From the NCBI RefSeq assembly GCF_933775445.1, contig NC_065878.1:14581395-14645394 (forward strand): 64,000 nt of DNA, given 5' to 3'. The position numbers were made by a program, and so were the translations under genes. Below are positions 36,155-49,260 of this stretch, one piece after another. Source of the stretch: Argentina anserina. Taxonomy: Eukaryota; Streptophyta; Magnoliopsida; Rosales; Rosaceae. Under the pieces are notes generated by a model that saw only the letters and a list, made by a program, of their open reading frames with translations, ran no database searches and was not told where the DNA came from. Within the stretch, counting starts at the first letter, position 1, and each line of letters starts with the position of its first letter.

Positions 36155-37726
36155 TTACATAGGAACCCACAAAAGACTGGTAGTGGCAAGAAAATGACAG
36201 ACCGGGATTGTATTTCCCGGCTTGATTTTGAGGACTCGAAAGGCCAAATGCTTAGGGTTCCAGCCAGTGGTATCAGTATGGCAAACAGCTACTGCTTTGG
36301 CTTTTGTAACTCCATCAGCACCCACCAACGGAACCATGTAAGCCTTTGTTGTTGTGGCATAGAACTGGTGGCAGTAAAACACACCATAAACATAGTTCTG
36401 CTTATGGCACACAATAGACCTGTCTCCAATACTTTTGACTCCGGTAGTCTCAATGGTATATTCTTGTTTGCTTTCGTTTTCGGTTTCGGCCTCTGTTGCA
36501 TAAACTTGGACATGCTTTCCGATCTTCGAAACCGTGAAATCGATCAAGGATTCAAGCGATGTTGCGCAGTACTTTTCTTCACCTTTAACGGGTGGCGCCT
36601 CACACACCGTGATTGTTCTTTTCATTGTTTCTGCAATCGCTGATTTGGGTTTCACTCGATAATATGTTAGAATTTCTGGAAACTTTCTACTTGAAAAAGG
36701 TATGGACTTTACAAGTTGACGAGGCAGAAGAATTGCCTTATTACTTGTGGTTTTTAAGAATCTCGATGTCACTTTTTTCCCCAATTGCTGAAGATCGTTC
36801 CCTTGGAAGAATGTAGTTAAACCTGGTTCGACTTTGACTTCCTCTCCAGAAGCAGCATAGCCTGTACGAGAGTAGGTATTGATACCATTTCGTGTGAGAC
36901 TTACAGCATCCTTTCCAATCCCAGTGGGACTTCTTTCACCTTGCTCGACTTTAACTTCAGCTGCAGAGGCAGCATAGGTTGTACGACTGTAGGTATTGAC
37001 ACTAAGTGGTGTAAGGCTTACAGTATCCTTTCCAATCCCAGTGTAACTTTTTTCACCTTCTGAACAACATTACAATAGATCAGTTTTGATGGGATTATAT
37101 ACTTGGCGTTGGTACGTAAAACCGTGAAAATCATTATTATAAAACATCATAGCAAAATTGACAAACATTTTACGACTTCTTGTTTTACATATTTTCTTCC
37201 TTTTCCTTTAAATCTTTGGAGGTATATATGATACTTCAATTCGAGGAAAGAAATTAACGTAAAATCTCTTTATAGCTATTTCTCAGTCTCAGGTAGCTTA
37301 AGCTTCTATACATCCAGATCTTGTACGTACGTGTTTGAATTTAGAATGAATCGAGCTTAATTAAGTTAATTACGTTTCATTATAATTAACTGAGTAACAC
37401 ATACCTGCAAGGTTTAGAAGCTGCTGTACAGCTTTGGAAGGCAATGGAGATTTTGGCAAGGCTGAATTCCAGTAAGAAATCCAGGACTCGCCATCATCGA
37501 CCTTATTAGCATATCCATTTCCCACCACTACTGATGCCACCTGCGCGTATGCATATGCCAAAATTTTAAGTTGATTTCATTGACTCGTATCTAGTGCATA
37601 CAGATATCTAATATGGCCTTGTAAAACATAATAATCATATTTTAATGAAGTAAGTAATTCGCAAGCTAATAAATTAGGATTTACATAGAAAAGTGAAAGC
37701 AGGCAAAGAAGACGAAACTGATCCAT
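36155..37726 (-). CDS. RD22-like BURP-domain protein
   Basis: Three exons on the minus strand: 37726-37685, 37540-37405 and 37059-36155, with GT..AG borders, giving 360 residues. Exon 1 begins MDQFRLLCLLSLFY, a signal peptide. Exon 2 has the short BURP N-terminal segment (SWISYWNSALPKSPLPSKAV). Exon 3 opens with two degenerate repeats of about 40 residues sharing T-G-I-G-K-D-x-V-S-L-T and N-T-Y-S-R-T-x-Y-A-A-S. It then carries the BURP domain with all four Cys-His pairs: CHKQNYVYGVFYCH (spacing 10), VCHTDTTGWNPKH and VPVCHF-type (IPVCHF). RD22-like proteins are secreted to the cell wall and are often induced by drought or abscisic acid; regulation is not provable here. A TATATATA box lies about 100 bases upstream. 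A fragment of exon 2 is duplicated at 29046-29182. Confidence 0.92.
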
Positions 37727-37821
37727 GCAGGGATATTTGGTATTCCTATTGATTGATCGATATGAAGAATGTCGATCTTGTTTAGGGAATGGGTGAAGAA
37801 TGAAGCGAGTGCAGAGTGCAC

Positions 37822-37830
37822 TTATATATA
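37822..37830 (-). promoter_or_regulatory. TATA box of the BURP gene
   Basis: TATATATA on the minus strand, about 100 bases before the ATG at 37726 and in AT-rich DNA. This would place transcription start near 37795. Confidence 0.45.
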
Positions 37831-37831
37831 G

Positions 37832-39037
37832 TGAATTAGTGATCAAATTCTGAAGGAAAATTTGATATAGATTCAAAACTGTCTAATTTCTACATGCAAG
37901 TGATGCAACTTGATTTTAGGATATGTGGGGTTTGATTAAACTACATGCTGCATGCAACTTGATTTTAGGATAAGAATACATGCACATACACTAGATGGTC
38001 CTAGATCCTTTTATGTGGTAACCAAGGCTGTGGATAACCATTAACCAATAGGCATGTCCCGGAAAGCAATCTGTTCGTGCATATTTCTCTATAGTTTCTA
38101 TATTTCCCACATGCAATAATAGACGTCGAGGATCGGCAAAATTTATAAAACTACGGAACCGCGCGAGCGAGTACGTGATTAAAACCAGTTCATTTTGAAC
38201 CAATGAACCTAATTGGGTCAGTTCAAAAAAAGAAAAAAGAACTTAATTGGGTAAAATAGGCCGGCGGCTGGGTACTGATGCAAACTCTTGGAAGTTATCA
38301 TTCGAGGCACATCTCTCGGATGATAATTCAGGGGATGGGCTAGTTTTTTTTTTATCAAATATTAATTCATTCACTTAAGAAGAATTACAACGAGTTCGGA
38401 TCATAATCCATCAGAGATGATGAGATTAGTCCACCAGATTTTAAAAAACTTGTCTAGATAACAGTAAAACAAACGTCGGACAAAGACTCTGAAACAGAAA
38501 CAGGACATGACAATTATAATAAAACTAAACTAGCATCAACATGATGAATCAGAGCATGGTCAATTATGAAAGGGAAGACAATGAAGAAAAAGCCCAGAAC
38601 CTATTTTCCGCCAGAACCTCTGACAACTCATACTGACGAAACTAACCCAACCAAGGAGCCCCAGAACAGACACAAGCGACACGAGAAACAGGGGCCAAAC
38701 TAGCATGGGTGGTTGCCTCTGGCCCTCTCATGCATTCCCTACCGAAGTTTAATTATAGAAAATAAAAACAGATCAGGAAAGATATTGCTAATGCTAATGA
38801 CCAAGGGCAACACGAGCATCATTTCCTATTCGTGTCTTCTTTCAATTCCTAGTCGCAACTCGCAAGTTGCAACCTTGTGTGATTCCAAACATTCAAATGA
38901 GTCAAAATAGAACAGAAAAATAGCGGTTCTATATACACCTCCGTATTTACTATATGTACCTTCATAAATTTTTAATTTCCACATTTCTCTTTTAAACTAA
39001 TGAATAACCATAAAGATAATATAATCCATACGGTTTG
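37832..39037. other. Upstream region of the BURP gene; possible LINE 3' end
   Basis: A 22-base block (GATGCAACTTGATTTTAGGA..) occurs twice near 37900-37975. At 38345 a poly-T run begins a roughly 370-base stretch that could be the 3' end of a minus-strand LINE, but no coding part is visible. No gene is supported. Confidence 0.3.
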
Positions 39038-39228
39038 CATCTTCTCAGTGCCGGCCCTGGGGTAAGCCCAAGAGGCATGGGCCTAGAGCCCCAAATTTTT
39101 GAGGGCCCAATTTTTTTTATTATATATAACGAAAAGAAAAACAAAAAGGATCTGGTTTGGTTTTCGGCTTTTTACGTTTCATCTCCTCTCACCTTTTCGG
39201 CTTTTCATAGTTGTGTGTGCCCACTGCC

Positions 39229-39617
<389 letters not shown>

Positions 39618-40006
39618 TAATTTCATAAGATTGGACATTGCTTTAATTGAAATTGTGAATACAATAAATCCTAACATAGTACTGTGTTTTCTGAAAGTTT
39701 GGGAATGTAAGAATGGATTGAATGCTTATTATAGTTTGTAATTTTACATAATTATTAGATATTTATTCTCTCTAATGATTTGCTATTGATTTGCTATTTT
39801 TCGTTTAACAATGATGAATATCGTCTTATTAACTATTGATCATAACTCATAAGTTATAATTGGATGAGTAATATTAATCAATTGGAAAGTTATAATGTTA
39901 GATCAGTTAGTTTGTTTGGTTTGCATAAGTGTCATATATATTGAGTTATTTGAGCAGTCTTATTGAGTTATTATCTTTTTGTATTTTTGAATCAGATTGC
40001 TATATA

Positions 40007-42689
40007 ATGGCTCCAAATAGAATTAAAAGTCAACTATCAGGGTCTCAAAAAAAAAAGAGGAGGCAACAAAGAGCTGCATTAGATCGACGTGAAGCCGGAT
40101 CTTTCAAGAGGTTTCTTGAGAGAAAAACTAAACAAGTGCACACTGATACTAATGTGAATATATATGACAATGAGAATGAGCAGGAGAACAATGAGATTGA
40201 GCATGAGAACAATCAGAATGAGAATGTTGATGGTAGTGGTAACATGGACAAGCCAAATCTTTTAGAGAATGAGGAAGAAATAGTTATAGCTGAAGATGAT
40301 CAACAAGATGCATGTGATGATATTAATATGCAAGAGGAAGAAAGAAATTATACTGAACATGTTCAACAAGATGCAAGAGGTAATAGTGATATGGAAGATG
40401 CAGGTGAAAATATTGATATGCAAGAGGAAGATGATCAACATGGTTCAAGTGCAACATTTGATTTCTCATTCGACATTGATGATCTAGGAAATTGGGAGAA
40501 GATGGAACAGAATTCCAGAGATTTTATAGTTGAAAGAGGTCCTAAAAGAGAAAGTAATTTCACTTATCCAGATGATCACAAGGGGAGACGTTTTAGTTCT
40601 AATCATTATTATCGTGTCTTACCTAATGGTGAAAAGAAGAACAAGAGGTGGTTGGTGTACTCTATTTCTTTGGACAAGGTATTTTTTTTTTGTTGCAAAT
40701 TGTTCAGGAAAGATCATAACAAGACTTTGTTGGGCCAACTTGGTAATGAAGGACTGAATGATTGGAAAAATGTTAGCGCAAGACTCGCAAGCCATGAAAG
40801 AAATAAGCATCACCTCAGTTGCTTTAGTAGTTGGATTGAATTGGAAATAAGATTGAAAAAGAATGCAACAATTGATCAGGGGTTGGAAGAACAAATCAAG
40901 AAGAAGAGAGAGCATTGGAGACAAGTACTACTGAGGATCCTAGCAGTTGTGAAAAGTCTTGTCAAAAATAATTTGTCATTTCGTGGGAATAATGAGAAAC
41001 TGTGTGAAGAGAACAATGGTGTTTTTTTACAAGTGATTGAGATGATCTCTAAGTTTGATCCAGTGATGCATGAACATGTTAGACGTGTTTTGAAGAAAGA
41101 AACTCATTACCATTACTTGAGTCACAAGATCCAAAATGAAATGATTCAGCTCCTAACAAATGAGGTGAAAGCTTCTATTGTTGCAACTATTAAAGAGGCA
41201 AAGTATTTTTCTGTTATACTTGATTGCACTCCAGATGCTAGTCATGAGGAGCAAATGTCTCTTATTGGCCGATGCGTAGATGTTACAGCAAGTCCTATTG
41301 TGGTGAGAGAATTCTTTTTGGGATTTTTGAAGGTGAATGATACAACGGGACTTGGACTATTTAATGAGCTTACAAATGCACTTGACAGTCATACACTTAA
41401 TATTGGTGATATACGAGGACAAGGATATGACAACAGATCTAACATGAGAGGAAAGCACAAGGGTGTTCAGAGTAGACTTCTAGAGGTAAATTCTAGAGCA
41501 TTTTTTACACCTTGTGGTTGTCATAGCTTGAACCTTGCAATATGTGATATGGTTAACTGTAATCCTAAAGCTGATTATTTTTTCGGAGTCGTACAACGGA
41601 TATATTCATTCTTCTCATCTTCGACAAAGCGATGACATGTTTTTAGGGATTATGTGGATGGGCTCAGTCTTAAACCATTGTCTGAAACACGATGGGAGAG
41701 TCGTGTTGATAGTGTGAAAGTATTTAGATATCAAGCTCCTAAAATAAGAGATGTTTTAAAGTGCTTGGAAAAAGATGGTGATGATTCTAAAACAAGGTCT
41801 ACTGCTCAATGCATGGCAACATATGAAATGGATTTTGAATTCTTGTTGGGGATGGTTATTTGGTATGATTTGTTGCATGCTATCAATATTGTGAGTAAAT
41901 TTCTCCAAACTGAAGACATGCATATTGATGTTGCTATTGAAGAATTGGAGAAACTTATGTCATTTATCCAAAAGTACAGAGAAACTAGATTTGATGAGGC
42001 CTTAGTTATAGCTAAAGAAATTGCAAGTGAGATGGAAATTGAAGTTGCATTTCGTGAAAAAAGAAATACTCGAAAAAAAAGGCATTTTGATGAAAGTGAT
42101 AGTGAAGATGAGGTGACACCATCATCGTTAGAATCATTCAAGGTCAGTTACTTTCTTTGTACAATTGATCAAGCATTTTCTTCACTTCAAAGTAGGTTTG
42201 AGTAATTTAAGAAATATGAAGAAGATTTTGGATTTTTATTCAAGTTGGAGAAATTGAAATATGTAGATAATAATAGTTTGAGGGACAATTGTATGAATCT
42301 TGAAAAATTGTTAAAAGATGGTGATGCCTCTGATGTTAATGGAAGTGACTTATTCGATGAATTGAACTACTTAAGAAGAGCTATACCAAAAGAAGCAAAG
42401 AGGGCAGTTGATGTATTGAACTATTTGAAGCAAAGGGATGAGTGTTACCCAAATGCTTGGGTTGCTTACAGAATTTCTACTAACCATACCTGTTACTGTT
42501 GCCTCTGCTGAGAGAAGTTTTTCAAAATTAAAATTGATCAAATCCTATCTTCGGTCAACTATGTCACAGGAAAGATTGAACGGTCTAGCTTTGTTGTCAA
42601 TTGAAAAAGATTTGGCTCACAAGCTTGATTATTCAAGCTTAGTTGAAACTTTTGCAGCAAAAAATGCAAGAAGGGTCATTTTTCAATAA
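40007..42689 (+). pseudogene. hAT transposase (TTF-type), damaged
   Basis: The frame opens at ATG 40007 after an acceptor-like CAG (39994-39996). The order is a basic N-terminus (KKKRRQQ), a long acidic Glu/Asp/Asn linker, and a TTF-type zinc-finger region with CCKLFRKDH (near 40690) and the NWK.AS/H segment. Next comes the DUF4371/RNase H-like part with SVILDCTPDASHEEQMSL and FTPCGCHSLNLAICDM, then the C-terminal dimerisation motif [20 protein letters not shown]. Damage: TGA at 41633-41635, TAA at 42203-42205, and a small frameshift near 42475. The first two keep the frame and fit single G-to-A and C-to-T changes. It is one gene in pieces, not several short ones. Confidence 0.9.
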
Positions 42690-42879
42690 TCAGGTACTGT
42701 TTTTTTGTAATTGTAAGATTTTTATTTGAACTAAGATACTATCTTGTTAAGTCATAGTGATAATTGTTCTTTTTTTTCATTTTTTCTTTATCATATGTTA
42801 GTTGAAGAAGATTTTTTTTTATTGAAGGGGCCCAAAATTTTATGTCGCTATAGCACTTAAAATGTCAGGGCCGGCCCTG

Positions 42880-44563
42880 CATCTTCTTCTCAAGTTCTTC
42901 CTTAATTCTTTCTCTTATCTATAATTCTTTTTAGCTATCAAATAATTACTTAATTAGTATGTCTATGGTTATAGAGTCATAATCAAAACTTGTAGTTAGA
43001 TTTTTTTATTATTGACACTAGCTCATATATTTATGCTATGGATCCCTTACATTTGTAGTTTGCATCTTTTCTGAAAGTTCTGAGGCACAACCCCTGAAAT
43101 TAAGCTCCTTACTAAGGTGTAATCTCGTGCAAGTTCGGGTTATCTCTTTCACCATTAATCATACTCGATGAGTTCCTTTTATGTAGAGATACAATAATCG
43201 GCACACTGCATTTTGAATCTCTTAAAAATCAATCTTCCATTGATTGAATTTCATACATACCCAAATCATGATAAGTATCAAAATTTGAATTTGGAAAATC
43301 AAATATGTCATTCCTCTAAGATGATTAAGCAAGGGGTCATAAGGTATAACCATATAACTGAAGGAAACATATGCAATTGCAGATTTGTAGTAGACGGTTG
43401 GTGGAGCTGGGTAGAGACCTATAAAAACAAACTAAAATATATAAGGACAAAATAAAAGAATTTGAGAATTAGTGAGGAGGTACAAATAACAATTATGGAG
43501 GTGTAACTAGAACTATTCACACAAAAAAACACCACTTCCCGTCTGACTTGCATGTGTTAAGCATGCCGCCAGCGTTCATTCTGAGCCATAACCATTCTAA
43601 AAAAAAATATAACAGAATAAAGGATATGTAATTAAGCGTTGAATTCCAAATAAACTACCTAGTAATTAAGCTAGCAATGATCATATTTTGCGATCAAGCC
43701 AGCCAGCTAGAGCAAAACAACCTTCTCTACATTCCACATCGGCCAACCCGTCTCGAATTTAATGAGTGGAATGGGACGCGGGATTAGCCTCATTCCATCT
43801 CATCCCGTCTCGTGCCCACTCCTACGCTGGAGTGTTCAAACATCCTAAACATCTGTTAACGGAAGGGCAAAATTTGTCATTTCCAGTTGCACCGACAAAC
43901 TTGCTAAATAAGGGTTTAACATTGGAGAATGTATTATATATACCTGCCACATATCCCACGTGGCGTACCCCCTTAATGTTATTGGTTTATTTTTTACTGT
44001 GATTGTTTCTGATTGGTTCTTATATGTAAATAAACTTTTGTCATTTTCATCGTATTCATGTTAATTATATCATGACGTAATATGATTGGCTGGGTACACC
44101 ACATGACAGTATTTCATGGTATGGCGGGTACACAGAATAATTACTCTTAACTTTAGCATGCCTCACACGTGGCTATCATATGTGGTCCTCAGAAACGATG
44201 GGTTGCTTGAACCTCCCTTTTTCATGGGCTTCGTCTTCGACTCTCACCCTGCTTCCACCAAAGTTTGCAGGTGATAACCAGCCATGCTTTTCCATTAGTT
44301 ATTTTTTATGTTTCATTCAAGATTTCAAGTGATTCGACTAACCCAATTATCATGTCAGCCACAGTATGTTGTGGATTATGAATGGGCATATGATCATGTT
44401 TTCACTAAAATGGCCTTAGAGCATATATTTAAGGCGGGAGGTCCCGAGAAGATAGTACAGAACTGCATATTAGCATATTCATCTGACAAGCATCGTATTT
44501 CCCCGTGTCCGGAAGCATATCCAGCCCAATTGAACTTGAAATCCAGAAGAAAAAAAAACTAAC

Positions 44564-44576
<13 letters not shown>
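42880..44576. other. Intergenic region after the hAT element
   Basis: Mostly AT-rich. An open frame at 44308-44562 (YVVDYEWAYDHVFTKMALEH) has a coding-like look and follows a possible acceptor, but I do not recognise the family. It may be a gene fragment cut by the TA repeat. Confidence 0.3.

Positions 44577-44624
<48 letters not shown>
44577..44624. repeat. (TA)n microsatellite
   Basis: About 24 TA units. The open frames across it are low-complexity artefacts. Confidence 0.95.
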
Positions 44625-44627
<3 letters not shown>

Positions 44628-47062
44628 GTAGGAAGTGAAACAGAGAGTACCGAACTCTTTCTTAGTTTTTCACTTCTCTGTTTTTCACTCTTTCTTCTCA
44701 TCTTCTTCTCGATTCCGCGTCTTCTTCTCGTCTTCTTCAGTTCAAGCTCATCGGTCGGCACCACTCCAGCCACTCACCATCGCCAGTTCGCCACTCCCCT
44801 GCTCCGCCGCACCGCCGAAACTCCCATCTACCGGTTTAGCTCCAAGAGCTATTCTTTAAAAACTAAATCAGATAATGGTCTATGGATCGATTGGAATATG
44901 AAATTTAGTGGGTAAGTTAGAGATTTGGAGGTTATACAAACTTGGTATATCAGTTTGTTAATTAAGCTATCGATTTGGAATAATTAGAAATTTGGAATCT
45001 GAAATTTGGCAGCATGTTAGAGAATGGTCGAATGAGAGATTGAGTATTTACCTATTTGGGTTTGTTAGTTAGTTAAGAACTTAAGATTATAAGGAATGAT
45101 AGGAATAGTTAAGTTTAATTGGCCTTTAATTATATAAATTTCGTACACTCTATGTTGTAAATCTTAAAAAAAAAAATTTGGCCTTCAGTCAAAAAACTAT
45201 AGTCTACCCCATGATAAATCTTAGGTCCGCCCCTGAAATTAGCCCAGACATTTCAATCTCTGAACATATATAACAACTCTGCTTGGACCATGAGCAAGAG
45301 GTAAGCTTGACAATGAACTAAGAATCAAAATCGAACACAAGAAACGAAAAATAAAAGTCCACTCCTGATCGATCTCTTCTGATTTTGAATAACATCGGTT
45401 CATCAATACTAACTCCACAATTACTCAAAAACCCACAACCTTAGTTTTAAGGCCAGGGTTCAATCGAGTCTGATTCAAAACCCAGATTCAATCAGTTTCA
45501 AACGCATCACCATCGATCTTTTCTTTTACAATCACATCACCCCGTCAACACGAAGAAAATAAGGAACTCATAGCTAGTTAGCTACCTCTCACCCTGCGAA
45601 GAGTACAAGGAGATCGATCATGTATAGTTTTGTCAATCGTAACACACGAGTTCAATGATATCTATCTCCGGCACGTCGGAAATTCGGAATCAACATTGAC
45701 TCTCCAGCCTCCAACTCCTAACCTAGTTCTGAATTCAAAGTGGGCATTAACCAAAAATAATAATAATAAACTTATATTAGAAGATTTATGTTGTATTTAG
45801 CGCAGTTGTGACTTATAAGATAAACGGACTTATATTTATTTATGAGAATAAGTTACTGATAAGTTAAGTAGCTCACTATTTGATAAACTGACTTATTATA
45901 AGTGACTTTTAGTGGCATAAGCTGTACATAGTGTTTGGTAAACTTAAGTTGTCTTATGTTTTGTGTTTGTATAATGACAATTTCTTTACAAATACAATAT
46001 AACTTTCTAATTTTCTCTTTTTTCTTTCACTTTCCCTTATTAGGATTTTAACTTTTTAACTTTTTTTAACTTTTATTTTCTCATTGACGGCAAGTAACAT
46101 TAATAATTAGATATTCTATGTTTTCCGATACTTAATAACAAAATACATTTTTCGTTGACACAAATAATACTAAAAAAATAACTTGACACATTCAACCAAT
46201 CTCAATATCAAATAACAAAATATATTTTTCATTTACATCAATTAATTTCAGGCTAAACGCACACTCATCAAACTTTGAGTGATCTCATTTCTTATTGCTT
46301 CCATTTCTTGTGGATCATGACCATGCTCATTCCCGTTTACATCATCATTTATCCCCATCTCATCATTTGGCAAACTGCATCAAGTAAAGGCATAAAGCCT
46401 TTGTACTTGGCTTTCCAGAGGCAAAGAGACCTTCATATTTGCTATCTTCATGGTCAAAGAAACCTAATACTACCCTCTAGTTAGGTCTGCCTCTGACCCA
46501 TTTTAAATTGTTACTTGCTACCAAAGTTTTTTATCAGTAAAATTTCTAAGCTATAGCCATTGGCACTAGCTTTAAAAACCAGTGCTGCAGGTCTGCAATC
46601 ATCCTCATGTTGAGCTTAGCTATTCTCACTAACCCTTTCAAGAGTCAAGATATCATCGGACCTTAAAACTGCAAAGCAACATAAGGTCATGGTTTCCAAT
46701 TCATAATGGCAACATGAGACAACATGAGAATGCATTTGTATGCATTTCATGATCAAAGCGTCACTTCAGAAAGCCTAAGCATTGTGCATAGAGCCATAAA
46801 AAATTAAAATATACCGTCTTCCACAGAAAGACAATTGAATAATTCCCAATTACTAACAACTTTTGTTGTATGCAAAGCCGAGAGGGCAAATCATACGACT
46901 TCATTCGAACTTTTATTGACATAAAAGAAAGGTACAGATGGAAGCGACTAGGCCAAAACCCCTACCATGAGACACAAATCAATATAGAAGCAAGTACATA
47001 AATAGTTGCTAACTATAATTGATAATCTTACGCTCCAAACGATACTAATTGGAACTAATATG
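44625..47062. other. Non-coding region with an unpaired hAT-like end
   Basis: AGGTCCGCCCCTG at about 45223-45235 looks like the right end of a hAT MITE, but no left partner was found. Otherwise no gene was seen. Confidence 0.35.
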
Positions 47063-47660
47063 TGTTGGAAATTGATTGGCTTAGATTTGAGCTATTTGGA
47101 ATTTCATATTGAAAAAGGTGAAGAGTCATACTTTGATTATATAGATTGATATCACACACACTAATGTTGAGGTCTTTTGTAGAAAACCACATACCCGAAC
47201 TTCACCGGGTGGTTAAAGTGGGGGGAGTATCGGCATTATCGGACCCGTGTGTGTAAGATTATTGGCCGCTTCCACACAATAATTGGTATCATAGCCCAAG
47301 TTACGCTTGGGACTTGGTGTCTTGTACAATCGAATTTGGTGAAGCTCCCATTTGGATTGGGGTCACAAGATGTTTGTGGTCGAGGTGGAGCTATTTGGAT
47401 CGTGAAACAATTGGTGATGACTAGAATTACGCAAAGGTGGAGATTGTTTGAAATTGATTGGCTTAGATTTGAGACATTTGGAATCTCACATTGAAACAGG
47501 TGGAGTCATCCTTGGGTTATATGGATTAATACCACACACACTAATGTCGATGTCTTTTGTGGAAAACCACTTACCCGAACATCACTGAGTGACTAAAGTG
47601 GAAGGAGTATCGGCATTATTGGACCCTTTATGTAGGATTGTTGGCCGCTTCCGCACAACA
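47063..47660 (+). mobile_element. TRIM retroelement
   Basis: Direct repeats of about 219 and 216 bp (47063-47281 and 47445-47660) flank a 163-bp middle. They share TGTT.GAAATTGATTGGC starts and CTTCC.CACAA.A ends. Right after the first repeat is TGGTATCATAGCCC, close to the usual primer-binding site for initiator methionine tRNA (TGGTATCAGAGCC). Right before the second is the purine tract AAAGGTGGAGA. The flanks ATATG and ATATA give a target duplication with one mismatch. There is no coding capacity, which is typical of terminal-repeat retrotransposons in miniature. Confidence 0.88.
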
Positions 47661-49260
47661 ATATACAATTCTCATATAACTGGAACTAACCAAAATACGA
47701 TCAAAGCATCACTATGAAACATTATCTTGATATAGCAGCAAATTCTCAGAATTTTCAATTCTTGCTAACATTGGCGGAAACTAGAACCGAAGCATATCAT
47801 CACGTAAAACACATTGTGAGGAATATCTCTAATACCTTTTTTGTCGCCGATGCCAGCGTGAGTCAAATTTTTCCGACATACTGACACGCTTACCGACATC
47901 TTTTCAAAATGTCAAATTTTTTGTTTCTTATTTTTGTGTCAAACTACGCGTCGTCACGAGCGCGGAATATTTTTCCGACACTCGGTTAATTTTCTACGCG
48001 TTTACGAAGTTAACGACTTCTAAATAATATCTTCAGAAATTCCTATTTTCCATTTTTTAAATCTTGACCGTCCATTTGAGTGAATTGATCTGGACCGTCA
48101 GATCAACCTATAAATACCCAACTAACTATAATACACACCCATACACGGGAGCCTCTCTCTCTCTCTCTTCTTCTTTCTTCGGCTTCTCCTCTCTCCCCGA
48201 GAGTACCTAGAAAGGGTTGCCGCCTTCTCTTCCACCTAGCGCCGCCGTCCGGCTGACCCGGACGGTGAGACCACCACCATGGTGACCGTCTCTCTCCTCT
48301 CTCTTCAACCATGTCCACATAATCGACATGCAACTTCGATCCGGCGACATCGAATCTTGTGGCAGAGAGCTTCGGTGTCGGGTTCCTCGACTCTGACGGC
48401 CTCTACTCCTCCTTTTCCTAGGGAGGTGAGCTCGAAGCAGCAGCAACAAAATTTGGGAGGTGGACAGTACGTCCCAGCAACTCGGATTAGGAGTGGAGGA
48501 GTGCAACGTCAACGGGATGTACGGTGATTCCGTCGTCCTGATATCCGGCGTCGTATACTTTATCGTGAGTTGTACCGTTGTCCTGATTTCTGGTTCCGTG
48601 ACTCGTGAAAAGGGTAGTACTAGATGCATAGTTCACCTTCACTCCATATTCTCACTTTCTACTTGAGCGCTCATTTATATGTTTTTACATTTAAGCATTG
48701 CACCCTTATCTTAATTTCCTTCGTTTTCAAACCCTACCTCGGTAGGGTATTGGCCCTAAAACGAGTTAGCGAGGATGAGTGCTCAGCCTCTTGTTTTGAA
48801 GGTGTCTAGTGACGTTGGTCTAGAGGCTAGTGGTCGGTTTGTTAGCCCTCGTGTATCGTTGGTTGCTTCTCATTCCCAAGGAACTTAATTCACAGTGTTC
48901 AATCTTTCTGATCTTCGAGTTGGATTTAGTTGACGCATTTGACGTACTCTAGTATATCTCGTCTTCCGACCTGGTCATTTACCTTCTTGTCGGACCGAGT
49001 GGGCCGTTGAGACTTAGACATGCTCTTTATTTGATGTTTGAGTCTTACATTGCTACCTTTTTCATTTGTTATTTGCGTCTATATTACATTTGCTCCTCAT
49101 GTCTTATCGTCATTTTGTTCCTATGTTTATCATTATCCTTGTAGTTTCGAGTTAATAGGTAGTCGACACGTCAGTCTTGACATGTCGGTTGCTTATTCAT
49201 TCAGGATTACGGCGAATACTGTTGCATTTCGGTCCCTGAAATGGTCCCGGGGTGTGACAA
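47661..49260. other. Possible old LTR or promoter-like sequence
   Basis: CCTATAAATACCC at 48108-48120 is a TATA box, followed by a CT-rich leader and short GC-rich frames without a domain. GGGGTGTGACA at 49249-49259 resembles a Gypsy LTR end. No partner repeat and no target duplication were found, so it is not called an element. Confidence 0.35.

Noticed and set aside
36128..36816. Plus-strand frames across the BURP gene
   Set aside because: They are shadows; the minus strand has the four CH pairs of the BURP domain.
45223..45235. GGTCCGCCCCTG as a hAT element end
   Set aside because: No left partner or duplication could be found, so it is only noted in the region entry.
46419..46496. 78-bp segment from CAGAGGCAAAGAG to GGTCTGCCTCTG as a tiny hAT MITE
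   Set aside because: The inverted match covers only about 8 bases and no 8-bp duplication was seen.
47840..49260. Solo Gypsy LTR ending GGGGTGTGACA
   Set aside because: The start is unclear and the flanks do not match.
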